A stretch of DNA of 64,000 nucleotides, taken from Psychrobacillus psychrotolerans (GTDB taxonomy: Bacteria; Bacillota; Bacilli; Bacillales_A; Planococcaceae). Both the position numbers and the translations under genes were made by a program. A model generated the notes under the pieces. It had not been told where the DNA came from and ran no database searches. It saw only the letters and a list, made by a program, of their open reading frames with translations. Of this stretch, positions 16,912-25,201 are shown piece after piece (position 1 is the stretch's first letter; each line of letters begins with the position of its first letter). The stretch is from the NCBI RefSeq assembly GCF_900115805.1, contig NZ_FOXU01000002.1:477092-541091 (forward strand). The letters run 5' to 3'.

Positions 16912-18024
16912 TTACATTGTTACTTTTGTGGAGAACTCAGTTAACTCCTTTAGTATTTCTTCATCTATATCAATTCCTAGTCCAGGGCGTTCATTTAACT
17001 TTATAAATGGAACATCATAGTGTAAGTTCCCAACATCCTTAGAGAATTTTAAAGGACCAGTTAGTTCTACACTAGTAAATACTTTTTTAGAAAATGCAAC
17101 GTGGAATCCTGCTGAAGATCCAATAGATGATTCAACCATGGAACCGATTTGGCAATCGATACCTGCCATTTCCGCCATATGAGCTAATTTCATCGCTGGG
17201 TAAATCCCACCGCACTTCATCAGTTTAATATTCACTTTATGCGCAGCCTGTTTTTCGATTAGCTCACGCATATCACGAAAGTTTCGTAAGCCTTCGTCCA
17301 TCATCAGAGGAGTACTCGTTTTAGCCTTCACTTCTACCATTCCATTGAAGTCATCCGCTACTACCGGTTGCTCTAACCAATCTAGTCCTTCCTTTTCTAA
17401 CTTTTGCATAGCCATAATGGTAGTAGCACTATTTTTCCAACCCTGATTTACATCTACACGAATGGCAACCTCTTCTCCGACTTTAGCCCGTACTGCCTGA
17501 ATACGTTTTACATCAACCTGTACGTCTGTCCCGACCTTCATTTTAAAAGAGGAATACCCTTCTTTTATCCTTCTCTCAGCTTCTTCTGCCATATCATCTG
17601 GTTTTCCAATACTTAAAACATGTGTGACAGGGAACTTTTCGTGGTAACGCCCCCCTAGTAATTGGTAAACAGGAACACCAAGTTTTTTTCCTGCTAAATC
17701 GTAGCAAGCAATGTCTATGGCTGCTTTTGCTGCAGGAGCCAGATAAACGGCCTTGTCCATTTTTTCATGTAAACGTTCAAACTCCATAGGATTTTCTCCA
17801 ATAATAGCTGGTGCTAATGTAGATTTCAGTAATGCATATGTACTTTCCCAAGTTTCCCCTGTCACATGCTCATCTGCAACTGCTTCTCCGTATCCTACTA
17901 AACCAGTATCTGTCGTTAGCTTAACAATAATAGATGGCATATCATCGTAGGTATGATAACTTATTATAAATGGATCTATTAAAGGTAATCTAATTGCGTA
18001 AATATCTATTTCTTTAATTTTCAT
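16912..18024 (-). CDS. Enolase-superfamily racemase/epimerase (MLE subgroup)
   Basis: 370 aa. All barrel active-site residues are present: K161-x-K163 on strand 2, metal ligands D191 (DVNQGW), E218 (LEQP) and D243 (MDE), and K267 (VNIKLMKCGG) on strand 6. Two catalytic lysines on opposite faces imply 1,1-proton transfer, that is racemisation or epimerisation. It resembles dipeptide epimerases such as YkfB up to strand 7 (GSMVESSIG). The strand-8 DxD motif that binds the dipeptide amino group (FDFDAPL in YkfB) is here E320-L-T322 (VELTGP). The substrate may therefore be an N-acyl amino acid or another acid. First gene of the operon with the GNAT; divergent from the regulator. Confidence 0.85.
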   Translation of the reverse strand: MKIKEIDIYAIRLPLIDPFIISYHTYDDMPSIIVKLTTDTGLVGYGEAVADEHVTGETWESTYALLKSTLAPAIIGENPMEFERLHEKMDKAVYLAPAAKAAIDIACYDLAGKKLGVPVYQLLGGRYHEKFPVTHVLSIGKPDDMAEEAERRIKEGYSSFKMKVGTDVQVDVKRIQAVRAKVGEEVAIRVDVNQGWKNSATTIMAMQKLEKEGLDWLEQPVVADDFNGMVEVKAKTSTPLMMDEGLRNFRDMRELIEKQAAHKVNIKLMKCGGIYPAMKLAHMAEMAGIDCQIGSMVESSIGSSAGFHVAFSKKVFTSVELTGPLKFSKDVGNLHYDVPFIKLNERPGLGIDIDEEILKELTEFSTKVTM

Positions 18025-18041
18025 TATAAATTCCTACTTTC

Positions 18042-18090
18042 TTTACATCATGAATGTAATTCGATATAGTTGTCGTTAAATAGTCGTTAA
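18042..18090 (+). promoter_or_regulatory. Divergent promoter region with island operator, copy 1
   Basis: Rightward promoter for the regulator: TTTACA (18042-18047), 17-bp spacer, TATAGT (18065-18070). Immediately downstream lies GTCGTTAAATAGTCGTTAA (18072-18090), two GTCGTTAA half-sites 11 bp apart. Leftward, TTTAAC (18091-18086), 17 bp, TATATC (18068-18063) could drive the racemase operon, and the operator covers its -35 and spacer. A 17/19 copy lies at the nhaC promoter (21126-21144). Confidence 0.7.
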
Positions 18091-18113
18091 AAACCTAAAA
18101 AAGAGGTGACCCA

Positions 18114-19361
18114 ATGATTACACGCATTGCTGTACTAGGATCGGCCAATTTCATCAAACGTTTAAGAAGTTTTGAACATGAACTTCCATCCATTAAAATG
18201 GATTATTATACATATAATATACCTTCTGATGCAAAAGATATAGTATCAATTATAAAACCTTGTGATGCCGTATTTTTTTCAGGATCATTTCCATTTTACT
18301 ACGCGCAAGAGTCTGTTTTAAAACTACCAATTCCATCTTTTTATTTGAAACAAGATGAAAGCGTTATCACTACTACTCTACTATCACTTAGCTTTACTCA
18401 TCCAACTGCCATACATAAATTATCAGTTGACATAATCGATCCAGCAAGTGCAATGAGTGTTTTAGAGGATATTGGGCAGTTCAATGAAACACCCTTTTTG
18501 ATGAAAATTGATACCTCCTTTGACTTAGAGGAAATAGTAGCATTCCACACAAACTTGCAGAAAAATGGATCCTCCTTATTAGCCATAACTAGTATTCACG
18601 CAGTTTATCAAAGATTAAGGGACAACGGTTTGTCTGTCGTTCGAATGATTGATCCAAAAAGCTCTATCATTAAGGGATTAGAGGATACAAAATCACTTGC
18701 CCTTCTATTCAAAAGTCAGTCAGCCAAAATAGCCATTGGTTATATACAAACAAGTAAAAGTCAGGCCATTTCAGAAGACAAAGTAAAACAGATTGCAGCA
18801 GCTATTCAAGCTAACACCGTAAAAGAAGCAGACAATTTATATAGCTTATTTTCAACTCAAGGTAATGTGGAAGAAGCTTTAAACAATAATTCCATGATTA
18901 ATTCCTGGTTGAGTTCATCTTCTTCACCCATTAAAATCGCTTTCGGCTATGGCAAAACAGTTATAGAAGCTACTCAAAATGCAAAGGACGCCCTATCTTA
19001 TACTACTGATAATACAGCTTACTTATTAACGGGTTCCAAGGAATTACTCGGACCGTTTCCGAACAGCAATAGACAGGTAGAACTGAAAAATAGTGATCCA
19101 CTGCTTGTGCAAATAGCGAAACAAACAACATTAAGCCCAGCAAACTTGTCCAAAGTAGTAAAATTTAGTCGTCTAAGAAAGTCCACCGAGTTTACTGCAT
19201 ATGATCTAGAAGTCTATTTACAAGTTAGTAGAAGAACCACTGAACGTATCTTAAAAAAACTTACAGACCATGGGTATGCACAGATCATAGGGGAAGAGAT
19301 GACCTATCAACAAGGCCGACCACGCGCTATATACGAGCTAAACTTTCCAACCTACAGCTAG
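18114..19361 (+). CDS. Unusual transcriptional regulator with GGDEF-like middle and winged HTH
   Basis: 415 aa. Residues 1 to about 150 form an alpha/beta domain beginning ITRIAVLGSANFIKRL with a following FFSGSFPFYYA segment, sensor-like. The middle (about 180-320) ends in KIAFGYGKTVIEATQNAKDALSY, which resembles the end of degenerate GGDEF or nucleotide-cyclase-like folds; the GGDEF motif itself is absent. The C-terminal 80 residues are a winged HTH (YDLEVYLQVSRRTTERILKKL, then GRPRAIYEL). I do not recognise a named family. AGAGGTG precedes the ATG. It is divergent from the racemase, and its own promoter carries the operator, consistent with autoregulation. Confidence 0.72.
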   Translation: MITRIAVLGSANFIKRLRSFEHELPSIKMDYYTYNIPSDAKDIVSIIKPCDAVFFSGSFPFYYAQESVLKLPIPSFYLKQDESVITTTLLSLSFTHPTAIHKLSVDIIDPASAMSVLEDIGQFNETPFLMKIDTSFDLEEIVAFHTNLQKNGSSLLAITSIHAVYQRLRDNGLSVVRMIDPKSSIIKGLEDTKSLALLFKSQSAKIAIGYIQTSKSQAISEDKVKQIAAAIQANTVKEADNLYSLFSTQGNVEEALNNNSMINSWLSSSSSPIKIAFGYGKTVIEATQNAKDALSYTTDNTAYLLTGSKELLGPFPNSNRQVELKNSDPLLVQIAKQTTLSPANLSKVVKFSRLRKSTEFTAYDLEVYLQVSRRTTERILKKLTDHGYAQIIGEEMTYQQGRPRAIYELNFPTYS

Positions 19362-19591
19362 AAACTCGACATCTGCATCGCAATATCAATCAATATCTTG
19401 TAATAGAATTTCTATGAAAAACCAGGAAAAAGATTCCCGGTCCTTTAAGAACAAAATTATTATTTCCGAAGTGCTTTGGACAGACAGATTTATTTCTATA
19501 TGATTAGCAGGTTACTTTTCTTGAAGCTAATCATGACTATCATCATGACCGACATTTCTTTTCGGTAATTTTATAGCGTTTGCCTTCCATC

Positions 19592-19625
19592 AAAAAAGGG
19601 AGTTCTAATAAGAACTCCCTTTTTC
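19592..19625. terminator. Bidirectional terminator between regulator and nhaC
   Basis: Perfect stem AAAAGGGAGTTCT / AGAACTCCCTTTT (19594-19606, 19611-19623) with an AATA loop, and A and T runs on both sides. It serves both the rightward regulator gene (ends 19361) and the leftward nhaC (ends 19651). The rest of the 289-bp gap shows nothing else I can name. Confidence 0.88.
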
Positions 19626-19650
19626 TATTCAATGCTTGCACATTTTCGAA

Positions 19651-21087
19651 TTATGCTTCTGCAGTTTCTTTACTCAATATCTCTAACTTCTCAGCCTCTG
19701 ATATTTTTTGAATCGTAAAGCCAGTCATGGCATAGATAATAGAAATAATTGGTACGATAAAGTTTAAAACGGCAAATGCTGCATACTCCGCTACCCCAAC
19801 ACCTAATGTCGCTAAGATAAACACTCCACACGTATTCCAAGGAACAAAGACCGAAGTAAGTGTACCTCCATCTTCTAAAGCCCGTGATAGGTTTTTAGAA
19901 TGTAATCCCATTTTTGTGTATGACTTCGAAAACATACGAGCTGGCACAACGATAGAAATGTATTGCTCTGAGCAAGTTGCATTCGTCGCGAAACATGCAA
20001 CAATTGTAGATGCGATAAGCGATCCTGCTGATTTAGCAAATTTTAAGATTTGACTCATAATGGATTGAAGCATTCCTGAGTATTCCAGTATCCCACCGAA
20101 AGTCATCGCAACAATCGTCATGGAAACTGTATACATCATCGAATCTAAGCCACCACGGTTAAACAATTCGTCTACCATCGCATTCCCAGTATCGATTACA
20201 TACCCACTCTGCAATGCTCCAACTGCATCTGCAACATTGCCGCCTTGGATAAGTATTTGAGATAAAAAGCCCAATAAAATCCCAACAAGCAATGCTGGTA
20301 TAGCTGGTACTTTAAGCGCAACTAATACTATTACCGCAAGTGGAACTAGTAATAACCATGGCGAAATGACGAAGCTTTGATCTAACATAGATATTGTTTG
20401 GTTAATACCTTCTTGGTCGATATTACTAGATTTATATCTATTTCCAAGGAAAGCATATACACCAAGAGCTATTAAAATTCCTGGTATTGTCGTATAAAAC
20501 ATATGTTTAATATGTACAAAAAGATCTGTGCCCGTTAATCCCGCAGCAAGGTTTGTTGTATCAGATAATGGCGACATCTTGTCCCCAAAGTATGCTCCTG
20601 AAATTACAGCTCCAGCAATCATTCCAGCCGGAATTCCCATACTAAGACCAATTCCCATTCCTGCAACACCAATAGTTCCCATAGTAGACCATGAACTACC
20701 GATGGCTAGAGAAACAATGGCGCAAATTACACATATTGTCACTAAGAAGAAAGCAGGAGTAATAATTTTCAAACCATAAAAAATCATTGTAGCGACTACT
20801 CCTCCACCAATCCAAGCACCAATGATCAGTCCTACCAAAATAATAATAACTACTGCTGGTAATGCTAATTTAATACCTTTGTACATCATTTCCTCAATAT
20901 CAGACCATTTAAATCCATGCTTCCATGCAACAATTGCTGCAACTGTGGTTCCAACGATTAATGGAATATGGGGCCCCTGATCTAATTTAATAATTGTTAT
21001 AATCATAGTCAGTATCATAATAACTAATGGTGTAAGAGCCCAAAGTAAAGACATCTCTTTTTTACTTACTACTTTCTTTTCTGGCAA
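19651..21087 (-). CDS. NhaC-type Na+/H+ antiporter (possibly MleN-like organic-acid antiporter)
   Basis: 478 aa, about 11-12 membrane segments. The conserved NhaC core is clear: SSWSTMGTIGVAGMGIG, the GAYFGDKMSPLSDTTNLAAG block and a late NATCSEQYISIV segment with PWNTCG further on. Family members include Na+/H+ antiporters and MleN, which exchanges malate and lactate with H+/Na+, so transport of an organic or amino acid is possible. Start is TTG with AAGGGGG 8 nt upstream. It has its own strong promoter and operator (21126-21180) although the M20 gene ends 96 nt upstream. The operator links it to the racemase island. Confidence 0.86.
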   Translation of the reverse strand: MPEKKVVSKKEMSLLWALTPLVIMILTMIITIIKLDQGPHIPLIVGTTVAAIVAWKHGFKWSDIEEMMYKGIKLALPAVVIIILVGLIIGAWIGGGVVATMIFYGLKIITPAFFLVTICVICAIVSLAIGSSWSTMGTIGVAGMGIGLSMGIPAGMIAGAVISGAYFGDKMSPLSDTTNLAAGLTGTDLFVHIKHMFYTTIPGILIALGVYAFLGNRYKSSNIDQEGINQTISMLDQSFVISPWLLLVPLAVIVLVALKVPAIPALLVGILLGFLSQILIQGGNVADAVGALQSGYVIDTGNAMVDELFNRGGLDSMMYTVSMTIVAMTFGGILEYSGMLQSIMSQILKFAKSAGSLIASTIVACFATNATCSEQYISIVVPARMFSKSYTKMGLHSKNLSRALEDGGTLTSVFVPWNTCGVFILATLGVGVAEYAAFAVLNFIVPIISIIYAMTGFTIQKISEAEKLEILSKETAEA

Positions 21088-21125
21088 AATATTTCCCCCT
21101 TACAACTTTGAGACAATTCTAAATT

Positions 21126-21180
21126 GACGTTTAATAGTCGTTAATAGAGTAATATTAAATCGAAACGAAACACTAGTCAA
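21126..21180 (-). promoter_or_regulatory. nhaC promoter with island operator, copy 2
   Basis: Leftward promoter TTGACT (21180-21175), 17-bp spacer, TAATAT (21157-21152). Starting 7 bp downstream of the -10, that is at about +1, lies GACGTTTAATAGTCGTTAA (plus-strand reading, 21126-21144), matching 17 of 19 positions of the site at 18072-18090. The half-site period is again 11 bp. Binding there should block initiation. Confidence 0.75.
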
Positions 21181-21182
21181 TA

Positions 21183-22280
21183 TTATTTTGCACTATTTGA
21201 AAGCGTTTTCTCTATTACTTTTGCACCTATTATTAATGCATCTTTGTTAAAGGTCATATTGGGGTGATGTAATCCTGGTGTCAAATCCGCACCAATACCA
21301 ATCATTGCGGCTTTTACTTCTGGATGTCTAATAGTATAAAAGTGGAAATCATCGCTTCCTGAAGTAATTACTTCTTCTGCTAAATTTTCCATACCTATAA
21401 CTTCCATTATCGCTTGTTTTGAAATTGCTGCGGCCTCCTTCGATACTTCAGCACCTGGTGTAATATCTTGAAATTCCCACTCGATCTTTATATCAAATAA
21501 TTGTTGAATTGTATTCAAATCTTTATCTATCTGATCTTTTAGTTGAAACAAAACACTATTACTCGCTGCTCTCACATCGATAGAAAACGTAGCATTTCCC
21601 GGAATGATATTCGCATTTTCTCCGCCTGCTTGAATTTTTGTTAGCTTCGCAGAATATGATTCGAATGGGGAAAAGTAAATGTTTTTCAATGCTTGATGAA
21701 TGGCCATTACTACATCAATGGCATTATTGCCTTGATGAGGTCTAGCGCCATGTGCATCTATTCCTTTTATCTTACCTTCTACAAATAATGCCGCACCATG
21801 GTGTATAGCTGGTGAAACTTTTCCAAAAGGAAGTTCCTCAATTGGTCGTAAATGCACACCAAATAGATGTGTTACATCCGTCAAGGCCCCACGGTCAATC
21901 ATCGAATTTGCTCCATTACCTTTCTCTTCTGCCGGTTGAAAGATGAAGCGGATTCGTTTATTCAACTTTTTATCCTTTAGTAACAATAATGCTCCCAACA
22001 CCATAGACATATTGGCATCATGTCCACAGGAATGATTGGCACGTAACTCTCCATCCACTTCTTGCCAGAGAGCATCAATATCAGCTCGAACCGCAATTAC
22101 TTCTGACCCTTCCCCGATTTCCGCTAGCAATCCAGTTACATCATCAAATCTACGATAGGAAATACCCAAACTATCCAGAATTTCAGCAAGTTTATTCGTC
22201 GTTTCGTATTCCTTCCAGCTCACTTCTGGATATTGATGAAAGTGGTTAAACCACTGTAAAATTTGAGATTCTACTTGCAC
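21183..22280 (-). CDS. M20 family amidohydrolase/aminoacylase (AmhX-like)
   Basis: 365 aa dinuclear-metal hydrolase. Metal and catalytic residues are visible: the ADIDAL strand with its Asp, C85-G-H87-D, E118-E119 (QPAEE), the His of FGVHLRP and the late His pair (LHHPNM). The fold is a catalytic domain split by a dimerisation domain (about 175-285). M20D members remove acyl groups from N-acyl amino acids or hydrolyse IAA-type amides. I chose GTG at 22280 because AAAAGGAG lies upstream; a GTG at 22301 has a poorer site. YwbE ends 9 nt before 22301, so the two are probably one transcript. Confidence 0.85.
   Translation of the reverse strand: MQVESQILQWFNHFHQYPEVSWKEYETTNKLAEILDSLGISYRRFDDVTGLLAEIGEGSEVIAVRADIDALWQEVDGELRANHSCGHDANMSMVLGALLLLKDKKLNKRIRFIFQPAEEKGNGANSMIDRGALTDVTHLFGVHLRPIEELPFGKVSPAIHHGAALFVEGKIKGIDAHGARPHQGNNAIDVVMAIHQALKNIYFSPFESYSAKLTKIQAGGENANIIPGNATFSIDVRAASNSVLFQLKDQIDKDLNTIQQLFDIKIEWEFQDITPGAEVSKEAAAISKQAIMEVIGMENLAEEVITSGSDDFHFYTIRHPEVKAAMIGIGADLTPGLHHPNMTFNKDALIIGAKVIEKTLSNSAK
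21197..21211. promoter_or_regulatory. Candidate CcpA catabolite-response element (cre)
   Basis: TTGAAAGCGTTTTCT matches every fixed position of the cre consensus WTGNAANCGNWNNCW. It lies in the last codons of the M20 gene, upstream of the nhaC promoter. It may be a real roadblock or upstream site, or a chance match in coding sequence. Confidence 0.4.
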
Positions 22281-22309
22281 TTCAACTACACTCCTTTTCA
22301 CCTTATAAT

Positions 22310-22504
22310 TTATCCTATGATTTCACAAACTCGTCCTATTTGTCCATCTGTTAAGCGAACTTTTATGCCATGCGGATGAAAAGAAGAATTCGTCAATAAA
22401 TCTTTTACGATCCCTTTCGTTTTCTCTCCTGATCGTTGATCTTTTTTTAATACGATATACACTTCTATGCCAGGTTTAACGTCTTTTCTATTCTGTCCAT
22501 TCAT
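22310..22504 (-). CDS. ywbE: YwbE family protein
   Basis: 64 aa. The sequence follows YwbE closely: MNGQNRKDVKPGIEVYIVLK, then GIVKDLLTNSSFHPHGIKVRL and GQIGRV. It is a small beta-rich, probably KOW-like protein of unknown role, conserved in Firmicutes. AGAGGTG precedes the ATG. In B. subtilis ywbE lies beside ywbD (the RlmI-like gene), whereas here that gene is 14 kb away. It is first in a likely transcript with the M20 amidohydrolase. Confidence 0.88.
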   Translation of the reverse strand: MNGQNRKDVKPGIEVYIVLKKDQRSGEKTKGIVKDLLTNSSFHPHGIKVRLTDGQIGRVCEIIG

Positions 22505-22635
22505 TTGAATTCACCTCTTTTTTTATCGTACCACTTTCATGATCTAGTTTCAGTATTTTGAAAATTAAAGTGTGACATTGAAGGTAAATCCTAATCTAAT
22601 TCTTTCCTTAACCAGTTATTTTAACGCAGCAATAC

Positions 22636-22666
22636 AGAGGGTCATGACTGGTTGTCATGACCCTCT
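22636..22666 (-). terminator. Strong hairpin downstream of the SLH protein gene
   Basis: A perfect 13-bp stem AGAGGGTCATGAC / GTCATGACCCTCT with a 5-nt loop, 24 bp beyond the SLH-gene stop. The run after it, read leftward, is only partly U-rich, so it may act as terminator, 3'-end stabiliser, or both. Confidence 0.65.
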
Positions 22667-22689
22667 AATTTTATTTATATGTCTATGAT

Positions 22690-24915
22690 TTAATAACTGT
22701 ATCTGAAATCTCTTCCCTTATTGGAGATTTCATGAGCTAAGCGGATTGAGGACACCGCTAAATCTGCATATGTTATTTCTTTTTTGGGGTTAAAATGATT
22801 TTTTTCTGCCTTTACTAATCCAAGTGAGTTTGCCAAAATTACATAACCAATATTTGCCTCCGTAACTTTTTTGCCATCAGTAAATTCGTTTTTAAAAATA
22901 TTTTTTTGTATAGCTGCTTGCTCAAGACCTAGTGCTCGAATATACCATACGGCTAGCTCTTCTTTAGTAACAGGATTATTTACATCAAAGGTCTTTTGAT
23001 CTGTTTTTAAAATACCCGCTTCTACTGCACGCTCAACAGCTTGATAGGAAGCATGTTTGGAGTTAATGTTTGTAAAAGATTGCTTCATACTCTCTGACTC
23101 TCTAATGTTTGTCTCATAAATATACGTTAAAGAATTCATCATGATCTTGATTGCTTCCCCTTTAGACACAGCTGCATCCCCGTTAAAGGTTTTTGGATCA
23201 TTTACCGTCAATACCTTTGCCTTAATTAAATAGTTCAATTCTTCCGCTGCTGTTGGATGAGAAACCTCAGGTGTCACTTCAATATTGTATTGATTAATCC
23301 ATTTCCCAGAATTGGCATCTAACACATTAAAGGCAGTTTCATTGAATAACGGAGAGTATATTAAATCATAATGACTATTTTCTTTCTTGTGATTTCCCTT
23401 CATATAACTCATTTTTAGACTTAATGCTTTACTCAACGTATCCTCCACTTCTTTTAAAGAAATAACTTTATCCAATGTCGGCCATTCTTCAATTTGTGGC
23501 CTGCTTACACTTAGATTTTCCAAAGAGCCGTCCTTATAAATACTTACACTAATTTGATCCCCACTAACCATTACCCCATTTACTATACGAGGGAAGTTTA
23601 AGTAGTAATTCCCCCTTGCATCATCGACATAACTGTCCTCTAAAGGCATAGCATATTCATGAAGATAAGATGGCACTAATTCCTTTAAGTACTTGACTGC
23701 TTGAGCAATCGCCTCTTCTTTAGAAATAGGAGCAACTTCCTCCTTAGTACCGTTCAGTTCAATCATCATACTATTTTGTGCATTATGATACTGAAGCAAC
23801 TCCCCAGTTTTCTTATCAAATTCTAATGAGGAACCACTTCCTCCATTAGCGTAGTTATACATATATTGAATACTTATTACTTCTTGCCCATAACTATTTT
23901 TTACTTCTTCTACTGATTGAATACTCAACTTGACCTTGTCAGACTTTACTTGTAATAACTTTTCCGCTGCTTTCTTTGCCTCTTCCTTCGTCATTCCATT
24001 TTGCCTGACCGGCAATGCCGAGTTAGTAACCTTTTCATATTCCATTTTAGTTGGTTGTTCCGCTAAAAATTCTTTACCGTTAAACCATTCACCCGTAACA
24101 GCACTAACACTCAGAACATCAGGCACATAAACCAGCTTCACATCATTTTTCCCAGTTTCATAGTTGGTGTTAACTTGATATTGTAGCCTCGCGGTAAGAT
24201 TTTCTTTCATTTTTTCGAATGCGTCCTTTTGATCTTTCACCTTTTTTACATCGTCAAAAGTAGGAGATTTAGTTATTGCTGAATTATAAAAATTGACAAT
24301 TTCTCCGTTTCCAAGAACTGTTACAGTTACAAGTTGATCAGCAATCGCAACATCATCCTTCATACGATTGAAAGAAAAAGAATAACTAATAGGACTAGTT
24401 AATATTTGTTTTGAGTAATAAAAGTAATCATTATTTTCTTCATTTAATTTGTAATTCCCAGCTTTAAGAAACTTCTTAACGAAGTCAGTTGCCACTTTTT
24501 TAGCTTCTTCTTTAGAAACCTTGGCTGGAAACAAAGAGTCTGGAGTTCTAATCGGCTCATAGCTGAAGGATTCTACCTCTAAATCTTCTCCATAAAACGA
24601 TATACTCCCATGAGTATCCTTTCCATTCTGCAACTTATTGAAAAACATCTGATAATTTGTTTCCTCCCTCTCCGGATAATCATATGAACTCATATGAAAA
24701 TCACTTGCATTCACAAATTCAAAAAACCCTGGAAAAGCAGAGCGAAACTTTTTAAGTAAGTCTTCCTTAGTAACAACCTTTTCTGTTGAATTCACCTGTG
24801 CTACCACATTTACTGGTTGTCCTCCTACAGTAACTGTACTCGCTGCACTAACAGCAGATGAAAACATCCCAATCGATAAAGCAGATGCAGTTAATATAAT
24901 CCCTATCTTCTTCAA
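22690..24915 (-). CDS. SLH-domain surface protein with YcdB/PepSY-like repeats
   Basis: 741 aa, exported: a Sec signal peptide of about 24 residues ends at AVSAA. The body (about 50-560) holds two tandem copies of the YcdB/YcdC-type PepSY-like unit, each with a KEEAKKxAxxFxKK helix (for example near 135 and 310) and a strand-rich part. The C-terminal 185 residues contain three S-layer homology modules (starting near AAEELNYLIKAKVL, YQAVERAVEAGIL and ANIGYVILANSLGL), which bind pyruvylated cell-wall polymer. So it is anchored to the wall; the body may act as a protease inhibitor or regulator, by analogy only. Start is TTG with GGGGG upstream. Confidence 0.85.
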   Translation of the reverse strand: MKKIGIILTASALSIGMFSSAVSAASTVTVGGQPVNVVAQVNSTEKVVTKEDLLKKFRSAFPGFFEFVNASDFHMSSYDYPEREETNYQMFFNKLQNGKDTHGSISFYGEDLEVESFSYEPIRTPDSLFPAKVSKEEAKKVATDFVKKFLKAGNYKLNEENNDYFYYSKQILTSPISYSFSFNRMKDDVAIADQLVTVTVLGNGEIVNFYNSAITKSPTFDDVKKVKDQKDAFEKMKENLTARLQYQVNTNYETGKNDVKLVYVPDVLSVSAVTGEWFNGKEFLAEQPTKMEYEKVTNSALPVRQNGMTKEEAKKAAEKLLQVKSDKVKLSIQSVEEVKNSYGQEVISIQYMYNYANGGSGSSLEFDKKTGELLQYHNAQNSMMIELNGTKEEVAPISKEEAIAQAVKYLKELVPSYLHEYAMPLEDSYVDDARGNYYLNFPRIVNGVMVSGDQISVSIYKDGSLENLSVSRPQIEEWPTLDKVISLKEVEDTLSKALSLKMSYMKGNHKKENSHYDLIYSPLFNETAFNVLDANSGKWINQYNIEVTPEVSHPTAAEELNYLIKAKVLTVNDPKTFNGDAAVSKGEAIKIMMNSLTYIYETNIRESESMKQSFTNINSKHASYQAVERAVEAGILKTDQKTFDVNNPVTKEELAVWYIRALGLEQAAIQKNIFKNEFTDGKKVTEANIGYVILANSLGLVKAEKNHFNPKKEITYADLAVSSIRLAHEISNKGRDFRYSY

Positions 24916-25137
24916 TTTAAATAGTCCCCCTTTTTAGGTAATAATTATATTGTAAAGCAAATTTTGGTAATTATAAATATAATATTTATATTTTTATAAA
25001 GATTCTCTCAATTAACTAATTCGACAGGAGCGCTAAATAACCTTTATCTGTAAAAAAATTATTATAGGTAAGGATTTTGACAACAATAGGCTAATTTCTT
25101 TTTAAAAATATACGAAACTCTTCTACAGTCTCTGTTT

Positions 25138-25167
25138 TTGGAAAATGATTTACGTACATGCTATACT
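25138..25167 (+). promoter_or_regulatory. Candidate promoter of the cyclophilin gene
   Basis: TTGGAA (25138-25143), 18-bp spacer, TATACT (25162-25167), 34 bp upstream of the start codon. The -10 is good and the -35 fair. The rest of the 286-bp upstream gap is AT-rich with no other signal I can name. Confidence 0.55.
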
Positions 25168-25201
25168 AATGAAGGATTTAAACGAAAAAGGAGTGTTTTA
25201 A

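Noticed and set aside
16912..18024. Straight annotation of the racemase as L-Ala-D/L-Glu (dipeptide) epimerase
   Set aside because: The strand-8 DxD motif is absent and no peptide transporter or peptidoglycan-recycling gene is adjacent; kept as a general racemase/epimerase.
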